Notes under the pieces: generated by a model
What the model was told of the DNA's origin: nothing
Databases searched by the model: none
The model's input: the letters and a program-made list of their open reading frames with translations, nothing else
Assembly (NCBI GenBank): GCA_944325185.1
Contig: CALUZA010000040.1
Span: 1-54,029, forward strand
Direction of reading: 5' to 3'
Length of the DNA: 54,029 nucleotides
Source of the DNA: Candidatus Gastranaerophilales bacterium
GTDB lineage: Bacteria; Cyanobacteriota; Vampirovibrionia; Gastranaerophilales; Gastranaerophilaceae
Translations under genes and position numbers: made by a program
Shown: piece after piece, positions 8,730 through 16,700 of the stretch
Position numbering within the stretch: position 1 is the stretch's first letter
How the letters are laid out: each line of letters opens with the position of its first letter

Positions 8730-9161
8730 ATGAATATATCTCCAATTAGCTGTAAAATAAGCTTTAGAAAAAATATTAATCAAAATAACAGCAAAACTAA
8801 TCCGATAAATAATTCTCAATATCAACCCGATGACCCCCAACAAACAAATTTATTTGGGACTATAGATTCCGCCCTACAATTAGCAAGAACGGAAATAAAA
8901 TCATCTTTTAAAGAACTCGGAACAATTTTATTAGAGGAAGAAGAAGAACTAACCTCTCTAAATTCTCAAAGAAAAGATATAGAACAATATACATTAGCAG
9001 CTATGATTAACGCAAGTTCAGAAGATGACACAAGGGAAATTGAAGCAAAAAGAAATCAGAAATTAGATGAATTAAGTCAAAAAGAAAAATTAGTAAGAAA
9101 AAAATACAATAGAAAAATAGAAAAACTTTACAGTGAAATTAAAGAACGCAGAAAAATTTAA
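8730..9161 (+). CDS. Small coiled-coil protein, second of the tandem family
   Basis: 143 residues, not recognised. The N-terminus MNISPISCKISFRKN matches the MKI motif of its neighbours. A polar, Asn-rich linker follows, and residues ~55-143 form a highly charged helix. Its core (TLAAMINASSEDDTREIEAKRNQKLDEL is the region in question, residues ~90-117) aligns with the region of the first protein that reads INGAMEEIQLAASKEEMKI, so the pair look like duplicates. It starts 32 bases after the first gene, with an AAGGA site. Function unknown. Confidence 0.75.
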   Translation: MNISPISCKISFRKNINQNNSKTNPINNSQYQPDDPQQTNLFGTIDSALQLARTEIKSSFKELGTILLEEEEELTSLNSQRKDIEQYTLAAMINASSEDDTREIEAKRNQKLDELSQKEKLVRKKYNRKIEKLYSEIKERRKI

Positions 9162-9183
9162 AAAAATATAGAAAGAAAAACCT

Positions 9184-9522
9184 ATGAAAATTACTCCGAT
9201 AAATTATAGAACATTTTCAAAAAAAACAAATACGAATTTCACTTCAAATTCTTGCAACGAAAGCAAAAATAGAAAAGAATATCTAAAAAAACAAAAAGAA
9301 AATGAACTACAAGAAGTTAATGAAAGACTAAAAAAAGCGCAAGCTAATTTAGACGACCTTGAAAAATGTATGTCGGATAATGCAGATATAATGACCCCTC
9401 AAGAAAAATTCACAGGTAATATGTATCATAGAATGTTAACTGTAAATATAATGTGTCTAAACCAAGAAATTGAATCAATTAAACAATTTTATGCAAATCT
9501 TGGCTTAAAAGATAATGATTAA
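9184..9522 (+). CDS. Small coiled-coil protein, third of the tandem family
   Basis: 112 residues, not recognised. It begins MKITPINYRTFSKK and contains NTNFTSN, again the shared N-terminal motif. Residues 35-75 form a charged helix rich in Lys/Glu, and the C-terminal part is less charged. It starts 22 bases after the second gene. It is last in the cluster, followed at once by a strong bidirectional terminator. Function unknown. Confidence 0.72.
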   Translation: MKITPINYRTFSKKTNTNFTSNSCNESKNRKEYLKKQKENELQEVNERLKKAQANLDDLEKCMSDNADIMTPQEKFTGNMYHRMLTVNIMCLNQEIESIKQFYANLGLKDND

Positions 9523-9525
9523 ATT

Positions 9526-9552
9526 AAAAAACCGACCATAAGGTCGGTTTTT
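9526..9552. terminator. Bidirectional terminator between the small-protein cluster and the RNA gene
   Basis: Stem ACCGACC / GGTCGGT with a 4-base loop, an A run on one side and a T run on the other. It can end the plus-strand small-protein operon and the minus-strand RNA. Confidence 0.9.
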
Positions 9553-9737
9553 AGCACTTATACGAGCAATTTTGTTTCCTGCCTAGTCTAGCAGGTGGGT
9601 GAGCGCCAGGGTGCATCCATTTCCGTTTATTCTTGAATAATCAAGCGGTCTACTTCAAACACCTAGCATAGCCTTCTGAGCAATTCTCTCCCTATTAAAT
9701 TAAATGTAGGAACAAAATTGTAAACCCGTACAAGGCC
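9526..9737 (-). ncRNA. Structured non-coding RNA candidate, 6S-like fold
   Basis: No ORF covers this segment, which has its own extended -10 promoter and terminator on the minus strand, giving a primary transcript of about 210 nt. Bases 9708-9720 pair with 9567-9580 to close the molecule (13 bp, one bulge). Inside are an 8-bp helix (9660-9667 with 9605-9613, one bulged C, one G-U), an apical CTTGA/TCAAG hairpin (9632-9645), and a CCTGC/GCAGG hairpin (9578-9595) on the 3' side of the central open region. A long closing stem, a central bubble with a 3'-side hairpin, and a stem-loop top, at this length, is the plan of 6S RNA, the RNA polymerase mimic. I see no decisive primary-sequence match, so 6S is only the leading hypothesis. 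Confidence 0.55.
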
Positions 9738-9743
9738 AATTAC

Positions 9744-9752
9744 ATTATAACA
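9744..9752 (-). promoter_or_regulatory. Extended -10 promoter of the RNA gene
   Basis: On the minus strand TG-T-TATAAT, a perfect extended -10, predicts a start at about 9737. The -35 region is weak. It faces away from the parvulin gene starting at 9788, so the two promoters overlap back to back. Confidence 0.6.
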
Positions 9753-9787
9753 TGTTTTATGATAAAATTCATTTAAAGGAGAAAAAA

Positions 9788-10156
9788 ATGAAAAAAATTT
9801 TAATAGCATTAGTTTTAATTTTAGGAGTAGTTTTTACATTTACAAACAAGATAGGAGCACAAATGAGCAATAATTTTACAGAAGTTAGAGCAGAACATAT
9901 TTTAGTTCAAACTGAAAAAGAAGCATCTGAAATCAAAAAACAAATTGAAAATAAAGAAATCACATTCGAAGATGCTGCAAAAAAATATTCAAAATGCCCG
10001 TCAAAAGCAAATGGCGGAGATTTAGGATATTTCGGAAAAGGAATGATGGTTAAAGAATTTGAAACAGCAGCATTCGAAGCTCCGGAAGGAACAATAACAG
10101 AACCTGTTCAAACACAATTCGGCTGGCATTTAATTAAAGTCGTTGATAAAAAATAA
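9788..10156 (+). CDS. Exported parvulin-type peptidyl-prolyl cis-trans isomerase
   Basis: 122 residues. An N-terminal hydrophobic stretch (MKKILIALVLILGVVF) serves as signal peptide or membrane anchor. It is followed by a single parvulin domain: RAEHILVQTEKEA, YSKCPSKANGGDLGYFGKGMMVKEFE and FGWHLIKV are the family landmarks. It should catalyse prolyl isomerisation of exported proteins in the periplasm. ATG 9788 is chosen because it follows AAAGGAG; an upstream in-frame ATG at 9752 would put charged residues before the signal and lies in the promoter. It is divergent from the ncRNA. Downstream is the hairpin island. Confidence 0.92.
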   Translation: MKKILIALVLILGVVFTFTNKIGAQMSNNFTEVRAEHILVQTEKEASEIKKQIENKEITFEDAAKKYSKCPSKANGGDLGYFGKGMMVKEFETAAFEAPEGTITEPVQTQFGWHLIKVVDKK

Positions 10157-10160
10157 ACCC

Positions 10161-10216
10161 GAGCGAAGCGAAACGTAGTGCGACTGCACACGTTGAGCAA
10201 AGCGAGGGCAAAGGTG
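10161..10216 (+). repeat. 56-bp direct repeat, copy A
   Basis: Starts GAGCGAAGCGAAACG and ends GGGCAAAGGTG. It is identical base for base to 10275-10330, with a 114-bp period. Inside, CGTAGTGC-GACT-GCACACG can fold as a hairpin. Confidence 0.95.
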
Positions 10217-10274
10217 TGTGAAGCACGCAGGCAGGAGCGTGGAGCTCGTGCCAAGTGCGAAAGCCGTACCTCAT

Positions 10275-10330
10275 GAGCGAAGCGAAACGTAGTGCGACTG
10301 CACACGTTGAGCAAAGCGAGGGCAAAGGTG
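10275..10330 (+). repeat. 56-bp direct repeat, copy B
   Basis: Identical to 10161-10216. The 58 bases between the copies also contain GC-rich inverted repeats (GGCA...TGCC, GAGC...GCTC). Confidence 0.95.
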
Positions 10331-10778
10331 AAAAGCGTAAGCCAGAGTGAAGACCAAAACGATGAGTTTTGGTCGCAACTGTTGATAGGCGACGTTTCAA
10401 ATTCTTGCCGTAAGGCGAATTTGACAGGAGCAAGAATGCGAAGCCGTGTGTGAAGCAAACTTTTGAAATTCGAGCTATACTCCGATTCGGAGTTAGCGAG
10501 AATGAAAAAGCTTAAAGGATGTGAGGGCGTGACGGTGAAGCGTTTAGCTTCAGCGAACAGCCCGACACTGGACTAAAGCGACGTAAGAGTTTTACTTTGT
10601 AAAACTCCTCAGGAGCATTCTTTTGAAATCCATACCTTAATTTACTTGTTTACTTTTTCTTTTTGTCCCTCAAACGTTGGAATATAAAAGAAAAAGTGAA
10701 CTTAAAAAAGAAAAACCTCGGCTTTTTATTATTTAGAATTTTTTATGTTAATTGAAAAAAATAATATTACATTTACGT

Positions 10779-11663
10779 CTATTCTTCTTCAATTTTTCTT
10801 AGCGCATCTTCACCAACAAGATTTTCCAATATTGCTCTTGATGTCATAAATTCGTCTTCCGCTCTTTGTGCTTGGGTTTTAGCTGTTCTATAATAAACAT
10901 CTGCAATAACTAATTCTTCTTTGGATTTTTTTTGAGAATTTATATAATTTTGTTCCCTTTTTGCAAAATTTTCTTTTGCCATTTCATATAATTTTTCTTT
11001 TGTTCTGTAATCTACATATAAATCCAGTAATTTTTTTTGCAGGTCGTCAATTTTGCGCACCAAAAGAACCATATCAGCATCAGATACTTTTGAAAATCTG
11101 TAATTAACTTCCTTATCATCTTTCATAAAAGCATTAACGAGTCCGCCTCCAATAAGTGCGCCCGTTGCCATAAAAGGATCTCCTGCAACACTTGCACCTG
11201 CAAGCGTTGAAATATTTGCAATAGGTCTTAATATTTTTTTGAGGGTGGATTCGTTCGGTTTGTCTTCGTCAGGATTGGAAAGCTTGTAAATTGTGTATTT
11301 CATCGTTTCGGAACGCATTGTTGTTGCATTCCACAGCACTGCTAAATCAGCATTTATTTTTGCAGAATCCATTTCTAATTCATAGCTTACATCATTTGCT
11401 AATTTTTTAAGACTTAAATCTGCCCAGTTTGAGTTTATTGAATTTTCGGATTGTTCTTCAATTGTTTGATTTTGCTCTTTATTTGGGGAAATTTCCGCTT
11501 TTTTTTCAAGATTTTCTTCTTGTTTTTTTATTGTTTTTGATTCAACTTTGTCGGAATTTGCCATTCTGCCTAAAAATGGTTTGGGTGAGGTTAAGTCTGA
11601 TATATCGGCGCCATAGGCAAAACAGGAAAGTAAAATTAAATTTATTAAGAAGATTTTTTTCAT
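10779..11663 (-). CDS. Exported helical protein of unknown function (LWNAT pair, second gene)
   Basis: 294 residues. A clear signal peptide ends near FAYGA, followed by a Lys/Glu/Gln-rich linker to residue ~75. A central part contains DLAVLWNATTMRS and a Gly/Ala-rich segment (about residues 155-180). The C-terminal ~110 residues are a long charged helix ending in ILENLVGEDALRKIEE. That end resembles the C-terminal helical part of TolC-type outer membrane efflux proteins, though no beta-barrel is present. It is a divergent paralogue of the gene upstream: both have LWNAT, the Gly/Ala segment and a following D-L-Q helix. Its start overlaps the stop of that gene by 4 bases (ATGA), so they are translationally coupled. 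Not otherwise recognised. Confidence 0.7.
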   Translation of the reverse strand: MKKIFLINLILLSCFAYGADISDLTSPKPFLGRMANSDKVESKTIKKQEENLEKKAEISPNKEQNQTIEEQSENSINSNWADLSLKKLANDVSYELEMDSAKINADLAVLWNATTMRSETMKYTIYKLSNPDEDKPNESTLKKILRPIANISTLAGASVAGDPFMATGALIGGGLVNAFMKDDKEVNYRFSKVSDADMVLLVRKIDDLQKKLLDLYVDYRTKEKLYEMAKENFAKREQNYINSQKKSKEELVIADVYYRTAKTQAQRAEDEFMTSRAILENLVGEDALRKIEEE

Positions 11664-12541
11664 TTTTTACTCTCCTCAACAGGATTTGAAACATTAATTA
11701 ATTTTTTTTCGTAATTTAAGTCTTTTTTATCTACATTTTGAGTTGTTAAATCAAACTGTGCAACATTTAAATTGTCGACTGTTTTTTTACCTGCAAGTCT
11801 TGTGAGTGCTAATTGATATTTTTTTACTTCTTGTTTTAGCCTGTATTCTTCAATTAATTCATCTTCCCATTGGGATGAAGTTATTGTTATGTCGAGTGAA
11901 TCATTTTTCTTTAAGGCTTCTGAGTAGTTTTTGTTGTGTAATAACAGTTGCTCTCTGCATTTTTTAAGTTTAGTTAATGCACCTTTGTATTTAAAATAGT
12001 CAACAATAATTTCATCCTGCAAATCTTCTATAAGACTTGCAAGCTCAATTGCTTCTGTGTCTGTTATTGAAGGATTTTGTAGTTTTTCATTGTTTTCTTT
12101 GTTGATTAAACTTGTAGCTAATCTTCCTGCTGCGTATGTTCCGGATTGAATTCCGTAATTCATTCCAAGAAATGATGGCAAAAGTGCTGCGCCTGAAATT
12201 ATTGCGCTCATTGATTTTGCAAGCATGGATGAATGTATTCTTCTTTGTTCTGCAGGTATTGCAAGTTTTTTTAAGCAAAAACCAATCATTGGATTATTTG
12301 CAACTGTTGCATTCCAAAGATTTTCAATGTCTTCCATATCGGCTTTTTGTTGTTCGTTGATTTGGTTTTGTGCTTCAAGAGTGTCATCAACAAATAAAGA
12401 ACCTTTAAGTGTTTGAGTTTGCTCTTTGTATTGAATATCAAAGTCTTGAACTTTGTCCAGTTTAATTACATCTTGTGCAAGTGTATATGGAAAAAAATTT
12501 GATAATACTAATAAAGTAACCAATAACTTTGTGCGCATCAT
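11660..12541 (-). CDS. Exported helical protein of unknown function (LWNAT pair, first gene)
   Basis: 293 residues. A signal peptide ends at about YTLAQ. The same plan as its downstream partner follows: DIENLWNATVANNP, a Gly/Ala/Ser-rich stretch (about residues 110-150), then IEDLQDEIIVDYFKYKGALTKLKKC starting the long charged helical region. It differs in its tail, which is polar (VDKKDLNYEKKL). Coupled by a 4-base ATGA overlap with the second gene, so the two products are probably made in equal amounts and may form a hetero-oligomer. Periplasmic or outer-membrane-associated; function unknown. Confidence 0.7.
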   Translation of the reverse strand: MMRTKLLVTLLVLSNFFPYTLAQDVIKLDKVQDFDIQYKEQTQTLKGSLFVDDTLEAQNQINEQQKADMEDIENLWNATVANNPMIGFCLKKLAIPAEQRRIHSSMLAKSMSAIISGAALLPSFLGMNYGIQSGTYAAGRLATSLINKENNEKLQNPSITDTEAIELASLIEDLQDEIIVDYFKYKGALTKLKKCREQLLLHNKNYSEALKKNDSLDITITSSQWEDELIEEYRLKQEVKKYQLALTRLAGKKTVDNLNVAQFDLTTQNVDKKDLNYEKKLINVSNPVEESKK

Positions 12542-12607
12542 ATTTAAATATTAGCATATAAATTTTGTTTAGTATTTTTTTGTTTAATTTCTTAACTTTT
12601 AAATTTC

Positions 12608-12635
12608 TTGCAAGTAGATTTTTTTGTAGTATAAC
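12608..12635 (+). promoter_or_regulatory. gap promoter
   Basis: TTGCAA, a 16-base spacer and TATAAC, 41 bases upstream of the GAPDH start. AAGGAGAG provides a strong ribosome site. Confidence 0.6.
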
Positions 12636-12675
12636 TAGTGTGTAGTATTAATTACATTTTAGAAGGAGAGACTAT

Positions 12676-13692
12676 ATGAGAAAAGTCGCAATTAACGGTT
12701 TCGGTAGAATCGGAAGAAACACCCTTCGTGCTGCTATCAGAGAAGGTATTTTCGATAAAATCGATTATGTTGCAATTAATGACCCAGGTTTAAAACCTGC
12801 TGATGCTGCTCATGTTTTCAAATATGACTCTGTTATGGGTAAATTTGATGGCACAGTTGAAGCTTGCGAAGATGGTATTATCATTAATGGCAAGAAAATC
12901 TTAATGTTTGCTGAAAAAGATCCTGCTCAATTACCTTGGGCAAAATTAGGTGTAGAAGTTGTTGTTGAATCAACAGGTTTCTATACAGATGCAACAAAAG
13001 CAAGAGCTCACATTGATGCTGGTGCTAAAAAAGTTATTATTTCTGCTCCTGCTAAAAATGAAGACAAAACAATCGTTCTTGGCGTAAACGGAAATGAATA
13101 CGATCCTGCTAAACATGACGTAATTTCTATGGCATCTTGCACAACTAACTGTTTAGCTCCTGTTGCAAAAGTTGTTTTAGAAAAATTCGGTATTGTTAAA
13201 GGTTTAATGACAACTGTTCACTCTTATACAGGTGACCAAAGAATTTTGGACGCTGGACACAAAGATCCTCGTAGAGCTCGTGCAGGTGCTTTAAATATCG
13301 TTCCAACAACAACAGGTGCTGCTCGTGCAGTTGCTCTTGTAATTCCTGAATTAAAAGGCAAATTGAATGGTTTTGCTATGAGAGTTCCTACTCCTGACGT
13401 TTCAGTTGTAGACGTTGTGTTTGAAACAGAAAAACCTGTTACAGTTGAAGCAGTTAATGCTGCATTAAAAGAAGCAAGTGAATCTGCTGAATTAAAAGGT
13501 ATTTTATGCTATGAAGAAGCTCCTCTTGTATCTTCTGACTTCATTGGATCTTCTCAATCTTCAACTGTTGACGCTGCATTGACTATGACAATGGGCGACA
13601 ATATGGTTAAAGTTGTTTCTTGGTATGATAACGAAATGGGTTATTCTACAAGATTAGCTGAAACTACTTATATGGTTGCTTCTAAATTATAA
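12676..13692 (+). CDS. gap: Glyceraldehyde-3-phosphate dehydrogenase, type I
   Basis: 338 residues. It oxidises glyceraldehyde-3-phosphate to 1,3-bisphosphoglycerate in glycolysis (or the reverse). N-terminal Rossmann motif INGFGRIGR; the Asp in AINDPG favours NAD(H). The catalytic Cys is in [12 protein letters not shown] and the partner His in [10 protein letters not shown]. The S-loop region [17 protein letters not shown] and the C-terminal [10 protein letters not shown] are intact. It uses codons typical of a highly expressed gene here (many GCT/GTT), and has its own promoter and terminator, so it is monocistronic. Confidence 0.97.
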   Translation: MRKVAINGFGRIGRNTLRAAIREGIFDKIDYVAINDPGLKPADAAHVFKYDSVMGKFDGTVEACEDGIIINGKKILMFAEKDPAQLPWAKLGVEVVVESTGFYTDATKARAHIDAGAKKVIISAPAKNEDKTIVLGVNGNEYDPAKHDVISMASCTTNCLAPVAKVVLEKFGIVKGLMTTVHSYTGDQRILDAGHKDPRRARAGALNIVPTTTGAARAVALVIPELKGKLNGFAMRVPTPDVSVVDVVFETEKPVTVEAVNAALKEASESAELKGILCYEEAPLVSSDFIGSSQSSTVDAALTMTMGDNMVKVVSWYDNEMGYSTRLAETTYMVASKL

Positions 13693-13717
13693 TTTTATAA
13701 GCAATTAAATATAATTA

Positions 13718-13746
13718 AGCCGGAAATTAATTTTTCCGGCTTTTTT
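13718..13746 (+). terminator. Terminator after gap
   Basis: Stem AAGCCGGAAA / TTTCCGGCTT followed by T residues. It may also serve the converging AsmA-like gene. Confidence 0.92.
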
Positions 13747-13760
13747 AATTGATTAAATTT

Positions 13761-16700
13761 TTATATCCAAGAGAAATTCTTTATATAATTTTCTTTGTTG
13801 ATATCACCCATAACTTTTACTTTAAAGTATCTTGGTTCAGGGTTTTCTATTTCAATCGAAGGTATTTTATTGATGTTTTCTTGTGTTTGTTCAGATAGTC
13901 CTGTTTTATTTTTTCTCGAGGTAATTGTATTTATAAATTGATTTAATGAGGCATTTCCAATTGCTCCGAGCGCATTTGAAATATTTTGAGATAATTTTCC
14001 ATATATTTTTATATCAGCATAATTTTCAAGAATACTGTATGATCCATTTAAATATAAGCTTAAATTCTTACCTTGAGACATTATTTCAAGATTTTCAATT
14101 TCTCCTTTGTCAATATATAGGCTTCCTGCAATTTTTTCAAATTCACCTGTTTTATAAGGGGTTAGAACCTGAATAAGATTGTTTAAAGATAGTCCCATAA
14201 TGCCATTTTTAATAAGATTGCCTGCTCTTAAAAGATATTCAAGAGAACCCAGTTTTGGCATTTTACCGTTGTTTATAGAAAATTCAACTTTTGAATTTAT
14301 ATTTTTGATAGCTTCAGGCGTATTTAAATTCTTTCCTGACAGACTTATTGAACCATTAATTTTGCCGAAAATTTGATCGGATAGATTTAAAAATTCTTTT
14401 GTTAAAGTATTTGCACTACAATTTTCCATTTTGGCATTAAGATTTAATTTTGTAGATTTTAAGGCATATTTTCCATTTGCTGTAAATTTACCTTCTGCAA
14501 TATCTAAAATCGCATTTTCTAAATTGAAAATATTATCTTTATAATTAAAGTTCCCTTTTAAGTTTTGTGCTTTAATTTTTTCAAAAGAAACTTCTCTAAA
14601 ATCAAATGTGCCGTTTTTAACAATAACATCTTCCGGTTTGATTAGTATTTCCGCTTTTTTGTTTATATCAGTTTTGCTTTGCGTAGGGGTAACACTTGTA
14701 AGGATTTCATTTATGTTTAATTTGTTAGATTGAATATTAACATTATCCACTATATATGGTGCTATTAATTTGTTTTGAGCTTTTAATAGCATTTTGATAT
14801 CGCTTTGGTTGTTTTTTGCAAGGATTTCCCCATCTATAAATTTATCTGTTATATTGATTTTGATGTTATTAATTTGGGTGTCATATAGTGGTATATCTAA
14901 ATCTTGTAAAAAGACTTTTCCATTGATTTTTGGTGTTTTTGAATCTCCCTTTAAGCTAATATCACATTCAAAATTACCCTGTTTTAAAATGGATTTTTTA
15001 AATATTAAATTTAAAATTCTGACATTTATTGGAGATAGGGTTGTTATTTTAAAATTGTCATAATATAATCTGTTTTGATTTTGAACAATTTTGCCATTTA
15101 CTTTAAGTGCTGTTATTGCATTGATTTTACCATTTTGATTTGCAATATATTTTACAAGTTTGAGATTATTTATATTTGCTTTTGTGCCGTTAACTTCAAT
15201 TTTTCCCGTAATTTCTCTTTTGTGGTTTGTATCTCCAAGATTTGCTCCGCTAAATGAAATATCTGAATTTTTGGGAATTGTTGCAGTTATATCTATTAAA
15301 TAATTATCGGGTTTACCTTTGAATGATCCCTTTATCGGCATTTCGCCTTTGACTTTTATGGGATAAGTTAAATAAGGATTAATTAATCCGTCTGTTGATT
15401 GTTCGTTTAAAATTGTTGAAAAATTAGCTTCAAGATTTTTTGATTTATAAATATCTTTTAATGCGGCATTTATAAAGATCGGCATATTTTGATAGTCGAT
15501 ACTTATTGAATTTAATTTTATAGAATCATTTTTCGCGATTATTTGTCCACTTTTTAGTTTGCCTTGAGCTATGTTTAATTTGGGTAGAATTTGGTTTAGT
15601 CCGGTCAGATTTAAATTATTTAACATTATAATTAAATCTGCATTTGGATTTTTCGATAAGAAATTTTGTATATGACCTTTTGCTTTTATGCTTCCGCCTA
15701 GAATTGAAGTATTAAAGTTGTCAAAGATGATTTTATTGTTGTCAATTTTGATTAATCCCGACAAAAATTTTACATTTGGTTTACCAGAATCATTTAAACC
15801 CGTTATATATCCGTAATTTTTCAGCTTTTCAAGGTTGATTTTGTTAAGTGAAATTTTGCCTTCTGTTTTTATATTAAATTTTGTATAAAAATCAATTTTT
15901 TGTAAATTAGAAATTAGCGGAGAGAATTTATTTGAACTAAATTCTTTTAAAACATCCAAAAAGGCAAATTTATTTGAATATATTGTGCTTTTGAATTCAA
16001 ATTCTTCCCCTTTTGCTATTTTTTGCAAGTCATCTTTTGAGTTGAAATTGAAAAATATTTTTGAATTATTAATGTAAGCTTCAAAATTACCTTCTTGTTT
16101 TGAGCCAAAATTCATTGTGCCGTTGATTTTTTGAGCCGACATTTTATTGTTTAATATAATTTTGTTTTCATTAAAGTTTATATTTCCCGAAAGCAAAAGT
16201 TTAGATAAAAATTCTTTATCTTCCCAGTTATCTATTGTGCCTTTCAGATTGATTTGAGCATTTGTTTTGCCTGAGCTTGCAGATATGTTTTTTGTAAGTT
16301 TTGCATAGGGTTTTGTAATTAAACTGTTGTTGAATATTTTTATGATATTGTGCAGACTTGCATTTGTAATTTCAGATTTTAAATCAACATTTCCTTTGGT
16401 GTCACCCATTCCGGTTAATGTAAAATCTGCTCCTTCCATTTTGCCGTGTATTTTTTTAAAAATTAGATTTCGATTGTCAAAAATTAATTTGCAATCCCCG
16501 TTTGTTAATTTGGCACTAAGTCCTTCTATTTCGGCACTTGCATTGTATGCTTGAAACTCGCCAAAAATTTGAGCGTCTTTAATTGTTCCTTGAGTTCTTA
16601 TGTTTATATTGCCGTAGCCTGAGATATTCATAATCGGTACAGGACCTATATTGAATCCGATTATTTGTTGAACAGGTACAAGATATAATTTAGCAAAAGC

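Larger units (their letters stand above)
10157..10640. repeat. Hairpin-dense GC-rich intergenic island
   Basis: Non-coding region between converging genes, visibly richer in G and C than its surroundings. It contains a perfect 56-bp direct repeat and five GCRAAGC mini-hairpin heptamers (10163, 10197, 10277, 10311, 10438). It also has strong inverted repeats: GACCAAAAC/GTTTTGGTC (10352-10374), CAAATTC-GCC/GGC-GAATTTG (10398-10423), ACTCCG/CGGAGT (10479-10494), GAAGC/GCTTC (10537-10551) and GAGTTTTAC/GTAAAACTC (10587-10607). None has a clear T tract. The remainder, to 10778, is AT-rich with at most a weak terminator-like stem near 10712. Function unknown. Confidence 0.8.

Noticed and set aside
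9526..9737. SRP RNA or tmRNA as identity of the minus-strand RNA
   Set aside because: The SRP GGAA tetraloop/CAGG-AGCAG core is absent, and the length and lack of a tRNA-like end exclude tmRNA.
10108..10458. Two overlapping minus-strand ORFs across the hairpin island (116 and 99 codons)
   Set aside because: They read through the 56-bp repeats and hairpins, give low-complexity sequence repeating phrases such as CSRTTFRFA, overlap the parvulin gene end, and have no ribosome site. They are by-products of GC-rich repeats.
10587..10607. Hairpin GAGTTTTAC/GTAAAACTC as a terminator for the parvulin gene
   Set aside because: No T tract follows and it lies over 400 bases past the stop; treated as part of the repeat island.
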